NCBI GenBank assembly: GCA_945875195.1
Contig: CAMCJW010000006.1
Location: 1-24,820 of the forward strand
Direction of reading: 5' to 3'
Origin: Chitinophaga pinensis
Lineage (GTDB): Bacteria > Bacteroidota > Bacteroidia > UKL13-3
DNA length: 24,820 bases
Positions 17,923 to 24,820 of the stretch are shown piece after piece. Position 1 is the first letter of the stretch; each line of letters opens with the position of its first letter. Position numbers and translations under genes: made by a program. Under the pieces are notes generated by a model, which did not search any database, was not told where the DNA came from, and saw nothing but the letters and a program-made list of their open reading frames with translations.

Positions 17923-19311
17923 CTATAAATGAATGCATTCGCCATATGCTTGGGCGGCAGCTTCCATAATTGCCTCACTCATGGTTGGGTGTGGATGAAC
18001 CGATTTAATGATTTCCATACCTGTAGTTTCCAATTTACGGGCAACAACTACCTCAGCAATCATTTCTGTAACATTGGCACCTACCATGTGTGCGCCTAAA
18101 AATTCACCATACTTGGCATCAAATATTAATTTCACAAATCCTTCTTTAACACCACCAGCACTGGCTTTTCCACTCGCAGAGAAAGGAAATTTTCCTACCT
18201 TAATTTCATAACCGGCTTCTCTGGCAGCTTTCTCAGTATAACCAACAGAAGCAACTTCTGGAGAGCAATAAGTACAGCCTGGAATATTATTATAGTTTAA
18301 TGGTTCTGGATGGTGACCAGCAATTTTCTCTACACAAATGATACCTTCTGCACTTGAAACGTGTGCTAATGAGGGGCCTTTTACAATGTCTCCAATTGCA
18401 TAAACTCCTTTTAAATTAGTGGCATAAAAATCATCCACGATTACTTTGCCTTTATCGGTTTTTATTCCTAAAGCTTCAAGTCCTAAGTTTTCTAAATTAG
18501 TTTGAATACCTACTGCAGATAAAACAATATCGGCTTCAAGTTCTTTTATACCTTCAGCTGTTTTGACTTTTATTTTGCAACCTGCTCCAGATGTATCAAC
18601 ACTTTCAACAGATGAGCTGGTCATGATTTCGATACCAGATTTTTTGAAAGATTTAGTTACCTCTTTACTCACTTCTTCGTCTTCAATAGGAAGGATAGTA
18701 GGCAAGAATTCTACAATAGTAACCTTGGTTCCCATAGCATTGTAAAAATAGGCAAACTCGCATCCAATTGCGCCGCTTCCCATAACTACGATGCTTTTGG
18801 GTTGTTGAGGTAATACCATGGCTTCACGGTAACCAATTACTTTTTTGCCATCCATTTTAACAGTAGGCAATTCTCTGCTTCTTGCCCCTGTTGCTAATAT
18901 AATATTTTTGGCATCATGGGTTGTTTTAGCTCCAGCTGCATCTGTAACCTCTACTTTGCTTCCACTTATTAATTTGCCATGACCAGTAATTACGTCAATT
19001 TTGTTTTTCTTCATTAAGAAAGCAATGCCCTTGCTCATGCCATTGGCAACATCTCTACTTCTTTTTACCACTGCGGTAAAGTCTTGTTTGGCCTCACTTA
19101 CCTCAATTCCGTAATCCTTTGCATGCTTAATGTATTCGAATACTTGAGCCGATTTTAACAAGGCTTTGGTTGGAATACAACCCCAATTTAAACAAACACC
19201 TCCTAATTCTGCCTTTTCAACAACTGCAGTTTTTAAACCCAACTGACTTGCTCTGATGGCAGCAACATATCCTCCGGGACCGCTACCAATAACTATTACA
19301 TCGTATTGCAT
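17923..19311 (-). CDS. lpdA: Dihydrolipoyl dehydrogenase (E3)
   Basis: A 462-residue flavoprotein (EC 1.8.1.4) that reoxidises dihydrolipoamide with NAD+ in pyruvate and 2-oxoglutarate dehydrogenases and in glycine cleavage. The FAD-binding GSGPGG is at 9-14. The redox disulfide is in GGVCLNWGCIPTK (Cys40 and Cys45). The NAD-binding loop is GSGAIGCEF, and a second FAD motif, VYAIGD, is at 303-308. The catalytic HPHPTMSE (His441, Glu446) lies near the C-terminus. All key residues are present and the length is normal. No E1 or E2 gene is adjacent. It is divergent from the XrtN VIT gene across 136 bases. Confidence 0.97.
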   Translation of the reverse strand: MQYDVIVIGSGPGGYVAAIRASQLGLKTAVVEKAELGGVCLNWGCIPTKALLKSAQVFEYIKHAKDYGIEVSEAKQDFTAVVKRSRDVANGMSKGIAFLMKKNKIDVITGHGKLISGSKVEVTDAAGAKTTHDAKNIILATGARSRELPTVKMDGKKVIGYREAMVLPQQPKSIVVMGSGAIGCEFAYFYNAMGTKVTIVEFLPTILPIEDEEVSKEVTKSFKKSGIEIMTSSSVESVDTSGAGCKIKVKTAEGIKELEADIVLSAVGIQTNLENLGLEALGIKTDKGKVIVDDFYATNLKGVYAIGDIVKGPSLAHVSSAEGIICVEKIAGHHPEPLNYNNIPGCTYCSPEVASVGYTEKAAREAGYEIKVGKFPFSASGKASAGGVKEGFVKLIFDAKYGEFLGAHMVGANVTEMIAEVVVARKLETTGMEIIKSVHPHPTMSEAIMEAAAQAYGECIHL

Positions 19312-19390
19312 GTGATTACTAATTTAGTGATTAAAGGCGCAAAATAAGGGATAATTTTTTAGGAGGCTAATTTTTTTTAAGAAAGAATAA

Positions 19391-19421
19391 ATAGGGAATT
19401 AGATAATTTCTAGTTCCCTAT
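19391..19421. promoter_or_regulatory. Inverted repeat between lpdA and the XrtN VIT gene
   Basis: ATAGGGAATTA (19391-19401) pairs with TAGTTCCCTAT (19411-19421) over 11 bp with one G-U wobble and a 9-base spacer, in the divergent intergenic region. The right arm runs into TATCTTCG (19419-19426), one base off the Bacteroidota -7 box, 22 bases before the ATG of the VIT gene. It could be an operator over that promoter, or a minus-strand terminator, since a T-rich run follows it on that strand. I cannot choose between these. Confidence 0.4.
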
Positions 19422-19447
19422 CTTCGTTTAGGAAGAAATAAAAATTC

Positions 19448-21967
19448 ATGCCTAAATTAAACCTGGGAGTTTTTGCCCAAATTTACCGCGCAGGCTGGTT
19501 CCTGCTAATTGTTTCCTTCCTTACTTATTTGCTTCCTGAATTTTTGTCTTTTGAAAAAGAAGATGCAAAATTCATGCTGTTCCTTTTTAACTTTTTGGCT
19601 TGTATCGGTTATTATGTTGCCATGCTTATTTATAAGTTTAAACAGCAAAGACCTAGGCCAAATATTCCTTATGCAGTTTGGGTTCACTTTGTATTGTTAT
19701 TTACCATTAGCGCCTTCTCTTTAAATAGATCATTAGAGGTATTTGCTCAATTCCCACTTTGGTTAAATACCTATACTTTATTGGCTGTTTCGGTGTTTTT
19801 AGTCTTTCCATATTTTGATCAACTTAATAAGTTTTGGCAGAATTTGCTTTGGGTTTTTATAGGCGCAATTTTGGTGTTAAGTTTGTATTTTACTTTGTAT
19901 TTATTGCCCTTGATGCCTATTTCTATTATAGGTTTTTTTGTATTTGGATTGTCCATTCACACTTTTGTTCCGCTCTTTTGGTTGCTGCTAATTTTTATTT
20001 TGCTTCAAAGGCAATCAGTTGTTAACTGGAAAGCCATGGGCATTGGGTTCTTAATTCCAGTTATTCTTTTGGTTGTATTTTTAAATAAATGGAAAGGAAT
20101 TCAAAGCGAGGTAAAGGATATTCAAGCAGCCAATCACCTAGATAGTAAAAATGAACTGCCTATGCCCATTGCTTTAGCGCAATGGTTGCCAACAGATAAA
20201 TTGGCTGAGGAAATATTAGTGGCACCCTTCTATAGTCAAGACTTTTGGGGTAATGGCTTTGGGTTAGATTTTGACGGAGAGCGCAAATACCACAATCCAT
20301 TGGCTATTATAGGCGGCATCTTTTTTGGTGAGGTGAATGTTGACCGCTCAACTACCGAAGCTATTTTAAATATTAGAAAAGACCAAAGGCACAAAACCGA
20401 GGAAAGATTATGGTCGGGCGTGAGTTTAAGCACTTCTGCTATCACCTCTAAAGTTCAAGTTTTTCCTGCCTACAGAATTGCTTACCAAGAAAAAACAATT
20501 ACCATTCACAATTCTAGGCAAAAGAGAAATGAAAGTGCCTGGTTTGTTAACGAAACACAATTGGCTTTGTACACCTTTCACATGCCCGAAGGAAGTATTG
20601 TTACTTCATTGTCGCTATGGATAGATGGCAAGGAGCAGAAATCGCGATTAACCACCCGCAAAAAGGCCGATAGTGCCTTCAAAGAAATTGTAGGTGTAGA
20701 AAGACGCGATCCCGCTTTGGTTCATTGGAAGGAAGGGAATCAAGTAGTGGTTTCGGTTTTTCCTTGCACCTTTAGTGAAGACAGGGTGTTTAAAATTGGA
20801 TTTACCACCCCGCTCCAAAATTTGGGTCAAACCTTATTGGTTCAAAACGTATGGTTTGAAGGCCCCGATTGTAGGAGTGCCCGTGAGCTAACTCAGGTTT
20901 TATTTGAAGGCGAATCGCTGCCTCAGCAAATGCCAGAAGGCTTTTTGGAAACAGCCTCTAAAACATGGGAACGAAAAGGTGATTACTTGCCTTACTGGAA
21001 ATTTGCTCTTCCAATAAGCCCCTTAAATACCAATTCATTTGTTTTCAATAAAAAAGCATATTCTTTAAAACTGGCTGAACCAACACCACATGCTGTAAAA
21101 ATTAATCAAGTGTTTTTTGACCTGAACCAAAATTGGACTAGGGCTGAATTGGATGAATGGCGCGCAATTTTAAAGGACAAAGAGCAGTTTGTAATGAGTG
21201 CAAGCTGTGAAAAAATAACAGACGATAATGTGAATGCATTATGGGAGAAATACCAACAATGTAGTTTTTCTTTACCTTATTTTCATTTAATGAAAGACGT
21301 GGAGCATAGCATTGTTATATGCCATGCCGGACATCGTTCACCTATTTTATCTGAGTTAAAAAAATCTGCCTATGGAGATAGAATTAGGAGTTATTTTTTA
21401 GGTTCAAACCAACCTGTTTTAGTTGCGAGCATTGGTGATGAAATATCTCCTATTTATAAAACATTGAACGAACTAAGGTTGATTAGGTATATTCCAATGG
21501 ACAATGGCGATTTAAAAAATGCCATTTTAAAAGGCTCATTTAATTGGTGTGATGAAAGTGAAAATACTATCCTACTTAAAGAGAGCAATTTGTTACTTAA
21601 CAAAAAAGATACAGCTAACATCCTTCAATCTGATGGCACTCCGGATCATTTGATGCGTTTGTTTGCCTACAATGATATTGTGCGCAAAGTGGGTAAAGAT
21701 TATTTTAACAGAGAGCAATACGAAAATGAATTGTTTAGGGAGGCCGAAGAGGCTTATGTTTTAAGTCCGGTTACCAGTTTAATTGTGCTAGAAAGTGAGG
21801 CAGATTACAAGCGAATGGGTATAGATAAAAACAAGAATACCTTGGGCAATGCAGAGATTATGGAAGGCGGTTCAGTTCCAGAACCACATGAATGGGCATT
21901 GATTGCCTTTGTATTATTTTTAATAGTTTGGTTTAAGGTAAAAGACACCAAAATTAGACTGCATTAA
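19448..21967 (+). CDS. XrtN system VIT domain protein with PEP-type C-terminal sorting signal
   Basis: An 839-residue membrane protein, the presumed substrate of exosortase N encoded 2 bases downstream. About seven membrane segments occupy residues 15-215. A VIT (inter-alpha-trypsin) domain lies at about 338-468: TQLALYTFHMPEGSIVTSLS, IDGKEQKSR, an Ala-Phe-Lys-Glu helix, DPALVHW, FPCTFSEDRVFKIGFTTPL. The region after it looks like a von Willebrand A fold, but the metal site reads DLNQN (558-562) instead of DxSxS. The C-terminus is a classic tripartite signal: VPEPHEWALI (PEP at 811-813), a short hydrophobic helix, then a basic tail (KVKDTKIRLH). The whole architecture, with enzyme and target adjacent, matches the exosortase N VIT-domain family of Bacteroidota as I know it. 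Its cellular role is not known. Confidence 0.9.
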   Translation: MPKLNLGVFAQIYRAGWFLLIVSFLTYLLPEFLSFEKEDAKFMLFLFNFLACIGYYVAMLIYKFKQQRPRPNIPYAVWVHFVLLFTISAFSLNRSLEVFAQFPLWLNTYTLLAVSVFLVFPYFDQLNKFWQNLLWVFIGAILVLSLYFTLYLLPLMPISIIGFFVFGLSIHTFVPLFWLLLIFILLQRQSVVNWKAMGIGFLIPVILLVVFLNKWKGIQSEVKDIQAANHLDSKNELPMPIALAQWLPTDKLAEEILVAPFYSQDFWGNGFGLDFDGERKYHNPLAIIGGIFFGEVNVDRSTTEAILNIRKDQRHKTEERLWSGVSLSTSAITSKVQVFPAYRIAYQEKTITIHNSRQKRNESAWFVNETQLALYTFHMPEGSIVTSLSLWIDGKEQKSRLTTRKKADSAFKEIVGVERRDPALVHWKEGNQVVVSVFPCTFSEDRVFKIGFTTPLQNLGQTLLVQNVWFEGPDCRSARELTQVLFEGESLPQQMPEGFLETASKTWERKGDYLPYWKFALPISPLNTNSFVFNKKAYSLKLAEPTPHAVKINQVFFDLNQNWTRAELDEWRAILKDKEQFVMSASCEKITDDNVNALWEKYQQCSFSLPYFHLMKDVEHSIVICHAGHRSPILSELKKSAYGDRIRSYFLGSNQPVLVASIGDEISPIYKTLNELRLIRYIPMDNGDLKNAILKGSFNWCDESENTILLKESNLLLNKKDTANILQSDGTPDHLMRLFAYNDIVRKVGKDYFNREQYENELFREAEEAYVLSPVTSLIVLESEADYKRMGIDKNKNTLGNAEIMEGGSVPEPHEWALIAFVLFLIVWFKVKDTKIRLH

Positions 21968-21969
21968 TT

Positions 21970-23292
21970 TTGAGAAACAACATAAATGCATTTAAGGAGA
22001 AGTGGCGTTCAATAGTAATAGTGATGCTTGCCTTGGCTTGCTTTATTGCTTTTCATTTTCATTATTTTCTATTTAGTTTCCAGATTATTTTGGGCTTATT
22101 GGTTTTGCCATTTTTGGTAAAACCAAATAAAACCCAAACAGGAAATTGGCGATATGCTGTATTTTCAGGATGTTTTTTATTGCTCGGACTTATTAGTAAC
22201 CTGCAAGTTTTTGTGTTTTTAAGTTGGGGCTGTTTGTTGTTTTTTATCATAGAATGGTATTGGGGTGCCTTGGGATATTTGCCTTTGTTTTTTTTAGGTT
22301 GCATTGCCCCAGCATTGTATTATGTAGTAAATATATTTTCGTTTCCCTTGCGTTTGCAACTGAGTGCTGTGGCTTGCCAATTATATAGCTATGCGGGTAT
22401 TTTGGTTGAGAACAAAGGCAGTTATTTTTTGTTACCCAATGGCAGTTCTTTTCACATAGATGAAGGATGTGTGGGATTAAAAATGTTTGGAACGGGACTA
22501 ATAGCAGCAGTGCTTCTATTAGCCATAAAAGAGAAACAAAGCGCTAAGCCCTTTTCATTTTTTGCAATTGCTTGGAGCATGTTTGTGATGTTGGCTTTAT
22601 TGGTGCTCTGTAATTTTATGCGCATCCTAGTTTTGGTATTGTTTAGGTCGATGCCAAACACTGCAAGTCATGAAATAATAGGAATTGTTTCCTTGCTGGT
22701 TTATGCTGTTTTGCCTTTTTATTTTTTCATCAAAATCTTGCCTCAACAATCAGATCAGAAACAATCTTTTTTTTCAGCAAATCAACAAAGCATGAAACAT
22801 TTGGTACCAATAGTATTTTTGGTCGTGTTTTTTTGTAGCACCTTTTATTTTTCTTCGGTTCGAACCGAAAATAAAAGAGATATGGCTTTGGAGAAATTGG
22901 TAATGCCTGGATACACAAAAACGCCCAAGGAAGATGGGGTAATGGAATTTAAAAGTGATAGCCTGCTGATATACATTAAGCCAGCCATAAAAGCCTATGA
23001 GGGCGGACATCCACCGCAAATATGTTGGCGGGCAAGTGGTTTTGAATTGGAGAATTTTAGTGAAAGAAAATTTGAAAATTATTCCTACATGTTTGGCGTT
23101 TTAAAAAAGGGACCATACATTCAATATACAGCTTGGTGGTACGATAATGGCAACATCAAAACCATACATGAATGGGAGTGGCGCAGGCGAAATGAATCGC
23201 CATTTAGGGTAATTAATTTAAATGCATTGGATTCAATCTTCTTGGTTCAATCTGTAGAAAGAATCATCAATCATTCACCACTCAAGAATTAG
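21970..23292 (+). CDS. xrtN: Exosortase N fused to an EpsI-like domain
   Basis: A 440-residue polytopic membrane protein of the exosortase family, a cysteine transpeptidase class that recognises PEP-type C-terminal signals. The catalytic triad is visible: Cys167 in DEGCVGLKMF, Arg218 in CNFMRILVLV and His234 in SHEIIG, each in or next to a membrane helix. About eight helices are followed by a last one at about 275-295. The rest (about 300-440) is an extracytoplasmic EpsI-like domain with HPPQICWRASGFELE (His347, Cys352) and a WWYDNG strand. The proposed start is TTG at 21970, since an in-frame stop lies at 21955 and the first in-frame ATG, at 22024, would cut into the first helix. Translation is probably coupled to the VIT gene, whose stop is 2 bases away. 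The start site is the least certain part. Confidence 0.9.
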   Translation: MRNNINAFKEKWRSIVIVMLALACFIAFHFHYFLFSFQIILGLLVLPFLVKPNKTQTGNWRYAVFSGCFLLLGLISNLQVFVFLSWGCLLFFIIEWYWGALGYLPLFFLGCIAPALYYVVNIFSFPLRLQLSAVACQLYSYAGILVENKGSYFLLPNGSSFHIDEGCVGLKMFGTGLIAAVLLLAIKEKQSAKPFSFFAIAWSMFVMLALLVLCNFMRILVLVLFRSMPNTASHEIIGIVSLLVYAVLPFYFFIKILPQQSDQKQSFFSANQQSMKHLVPIVFLVVFFCSTFYFSSVRTENKRDMALEKLVMPGYTKTPKEDGVMEFKSDSLLIYIKPAIKAYEGGHPPQICWRASGFELENFSERKFENYSYMFGVLKKGPYIQYTAWWYDNGNIKTIHEWEWRRRNESPFRVINLNALDSIFLVQSVERIINHSPLKN

Positions 23293-23422
23293 GATTTCCT
23301 TTTCATCATTTTCTTGCGCAGTGCTGAAAAGCATTAATATAATACCTCAAATTGGGGAATTGTGACTATGGGATTTTGGAAAGATTAAACTAAAATTGAA
23401 ATGGTTTAAATGCCAAACTAGC

Positions 23423-24304
23423 TTAATTCATTACCATTTTGCTTTCTAACCTTTTCTCGCCGTTTACATACATGCGCATGTAGTAAAGGGAGTCGGTATA
23501 AACACTTGCATCAAAGGCGTACTTAATGGTGTTTCTACCTGCAGGTTCATGTTCGTTTTTATACAGTTCTCTCACCAAAACATTTTGTGTATTAAACATA
23601 CCAATATGCACGTTCTTTTCGTGACTAAATGCAAATGAGTATGAGCCGCCAACCTTTATTTGCATTGTTGTTACGGGGGCATAGTAATTTCTTTTGTAAT
23701 CATTCTTAGCTGGAGGAGCTGGCATTTTTTGATGGGTAATTTTTGCTACTAATGTTTGGAGTTTTCGCACTGCGGTGGTATCATATCCACTAATTTCAGT
23801 TAAAGGTTTTTTATTGCTGATGCACCAAACAGCATTTTGTCCTTCACTGTTATGGAATTTCTGAGCGGCAATAAAATTGGCTACTTCATTTAAGTTGCCA
23901 GTAGCTGGTTTCGCTAGCTTGTAGGATATGGTTTCATTACCTGGTGCCCTATCATGCGATTCTGTGCACATGGCATAAACAGGCAAGGTTTTTTTTTCAT
24001 TTGGGTTGACCCAAACAAAAAGGTTTTCTGTTACTACCAAATTTTGAAAATTGGAATCTATAGGATTCACTTGCATACCCGCAGGAATAGCAATTTCTAT
24101 TTTGGTGGGCGTATTGTTTTTAAGCACCAATGTGAGGCATTTCCCATAGTGAGAGGTGTTTTCTGTGCTTTGAAACCTGCAATCAACTTTATTATTTTTA
24201 ATAGCCGCTTCAAGCGTTTCTGTTGATTCGGTAGTGGGGTAAATAAATGCCATGCTTGATCCTATCCCTGAAAAAAGCAAGTAAAGAACATGATTGGTTT
24301 TCAT
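23423..24304 (-). CDS. Secreted protein of unknown function with FlgD-Ig-like C-terminus
   Basis: A 293-residue protein starting MKTNHVLYLLFSGIGSSMAF, a signal peptide. The ATG at 24304 is preferred to an in-frame GTG at 24322 for this reason. The mature N-terminal half has a beta-sandwich look (CLTLVLKNNTPTKIEIAIPA, FVWVNPNEKKTLPVYAMC) with several Cys residues, and a helix ending in GQNAVWCISN. A Pro-rich linker (MPAPPAK) leads to a C-terminal domain of about 75 residues (GGSYSFAFSHEKNVHIGMFN to KMVMN). That domain resembles FlgD-type Ig domains and, more loosely, type IX secretion C-terminal domains. I do not recognise the N-terminal family. It is divergent from ssrA and has a good upstream promoter. 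Confidence 0.8.
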   Translation of the reverse strand: MKTNHVLYLLFSGIGSSMAFIYPTTESTETLEAAIKNNKVDCRFQSTENTSHYGKCLTLVLKNNTPTKIEIAIPAGMQVNPIDSNFQNLVVTENLFVWVNPNEKKTLPVYAMCTESHDRAPGNETISYKLAKPATGNLNEVANFIAAQKFHNSEGQNAVWCISNKKPLTEISGYDTTAVRKLQTLVAKITHQKMPAPPAKNDYKRNYYAPVTTMQIKVGGSYSFAFSHEKNVHIGMFNTQNVLVRELYKNEHEPAGRNTIKYAFDASVYTDSLYYMRMYVNGEKRLESKMVMN

Positions 24305-24343
24305 GCTCAAAAAACGCTGCACTTAAAAATATATTGTTTGAAC

Positions 24344-24377
24344 CAAAAATATTGCAATCAGAATTCATTGTTTCAAA
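24344..24377 (-). promoter_or_regulatory. Bacteroidota-type promoter of the secreted-protein gene
   Basis: On the minus strand TTTG (24377-24374) is followed after 22 bases by TATTTTTG (24351-24344), a perfect TAnnTTTG. The -7 box ends 39 bases before the ATG at 24304. The spacing is at the long end of the usual range, so confidence is moderate. Confidence 0.6.
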
Positions 24378-24427
24378 TCAGATTTGCTTGCTCAAAAAAT
24401 GTATGTGTAGAGTTATTTCAAAACACG

Positions 24428-24435
24428 TATCTTTG
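24428..24435 (+). promoter_or_regulatory. -7 promoter element of ssrA
   Basis: TATCTTTG is a perfect TAnnTTTG, 19 bases before the mature 5' end of tmRNA. Transcription would start near 24440-24443, giving a short leader for RNase P to remove. I see no clear TTTG at the -33 position. Confidence 0.6.
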
Positions 24436-24454
24436 TGCTTCGTTCTTTATTTAT

Positions 24455-24820
24455 GGGGCTGACCGGTATTGACGGGGTGATTGGTTGACGTGTAAGCATG
24501 TAGTGCATTGGACAGTTGGCACTATAATCTCAATTTCCAAAACTATAGTTGGCGAAACTCAATTCGCAATGGCTGCCTAATCAGGACGATTACGCGATGC
24601 CTTCGGTTCGGATGTGTATCTCTTATCGCATATCCACTAGAACCGTCATCAGATAGGGGCGTTTGTTTGCAAGCTGCGGGCATTTAAACGTATACAGTAG
24701 ATATAGGCATAGTTGGTAAGCGAAGCAACCTGCTAAGTCCGAACACAATGCTTTCGCTACACATGTAGAAAGCACGTTTATTGCACTTCCGGACCAGGGT
24801 TCGAATCCCTGCAGCTCCAC
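24455..24820 (+). ncRNA. ssrA: Transfer-messenger RNA (tmRNA), 3' end cut by window edge
   Basis: tmRNA rescues stalled ribosomes with SmpB: it acts first as an alanyl-tRNA and then as a short message that adds a degradation tag. The 5' end GGGGCTGACCGGTATTGACG and the 3' end GGGTTCGAATCCCTGCAGCT are typical. The 7-bp acceptor stem GGGGCTG/CAGCTCC contains the G3-U pair that alanyl-tRNA synthetase recognises. The T-arm CAGGG-TTCGAAT-CCCTG is intact. The window ends at CTCCAC, so probably only the last two bases (CA) of a CCA end are missing, giving about 368 nt in one piece (not permuted). The tag frame lies at 24551-24580, and the long interior beyond it would hold the pseudoknots. Confidence 0.97.
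24551..24580 (+). other. tmRNA tag reading frame (GETQFAMAA)
   Basis: Nine sense codons from the resume codon GGC, encoding GETQFAMAA, then TAA. Bacteroidota tags commonly begin Gly-Glu and end Ala-Leu/Met-Ala-Ala, so length, start and end all fit. The bases before the resume codon (CTATAGTT) resemble the usual resume-site context. With the alanine from the tRNA part, the added peptide would be A-GETQFAMAA. Confidence 0.93.

Noticed and set aside
23320..23335. Hairpin AGTGCT-GAAA-AGCATT after xrtN as a terminator
   Set aside because: The stem is only 6 bp with a wobble pair and no T-run follows, so it is too weak to call.
24623..24820. A 65-codon open frame on the minus strand reading MELQGFEPW...
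   Set aside because: It is the antisense of the tmRNA 3' half. The GFEPW string is the usual artefact of translating the T-arm and acceptor stem backwards.

Overview
The window is AT-rich bacterial DNA that fits the Bacteroidota. The signs are three perfect matches to the Bacteroidota -7 element TAnnTTTG in front of genes, few Shine-Dalgarno sequences, an exosortase N (XrtN) pair, a DUF4159 protein, and a tmRNA tag ending in AMAA. The sequence does not settle the genus. Chromosomal housekeeping genes (pckA, lpdA, rsmE, ssrA) are interspersed with accessory modules.

Layout. (1) Positions 1-7699 (+): two very large proteins with overlapping genes (TAATG junction). The first enters from outside the window and is beta-rich, followed by twelve uninterrupted 11-residue amphipathic helical repeats and a helical tail. 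The second has about five LamG/concanavalin-like jelly rolls, a beta-rich part and a C-terminal coiled coil, with no Sec signal. Their role is unknown, and this is the most novel-looking part of the window. (2) 7834-9649 (-): a small two-helix membrane protein, rsmE (16S rRNA U1498 methyltransferase) and an exported DUF4159 protein. (3) 9665-11380 (-): pckA (ATP-type PEP carboxykinase) with a clear promoter and a strong intrinsic terminator. (4) 11507-16531 (+): a complete type-1-secretion-like set of ABC exporter, HlyD-type adaptor and TolC-type outer-membrane protein. The ABC ATPase has lost its signature, Q-loop, D-loop and H-switch residues but keeps Walker A, Walker B and the catalytic Glu. 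(5) 16533-19311 (-): an outer-membrane porin and lpdA (dihydrolipoyl dehydrogenase). (6) 19448-23292 (+): the XrtN module. It consists of a multi-pass membrane protein with a VIT domain and a C-terminal PEP-type sorting signal, immediately followed by its presumed processing enzyme, an exosortase fused to an EpsI-like domain. (7) 23423-24304 (-): a secreted protein of unknown function, divergent from (8) ssrA (tmRNA, 24455 to the window edge), which encodes the tag GETQFAMAA.

Functionally, the ABC/HlyD/TolC genes should form one envelope-spanning export machine, although no cargo gene is visible beside it. The XrtN pair looks like a self-contained dedicated enzyme and substrate system. The two giant proteins are translationally coupled and probably work as a complex. 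No gene-free stretch exceeds 300 bases. I saw no insertion sequence, CRISPR array, tRNA or rRNA gene.
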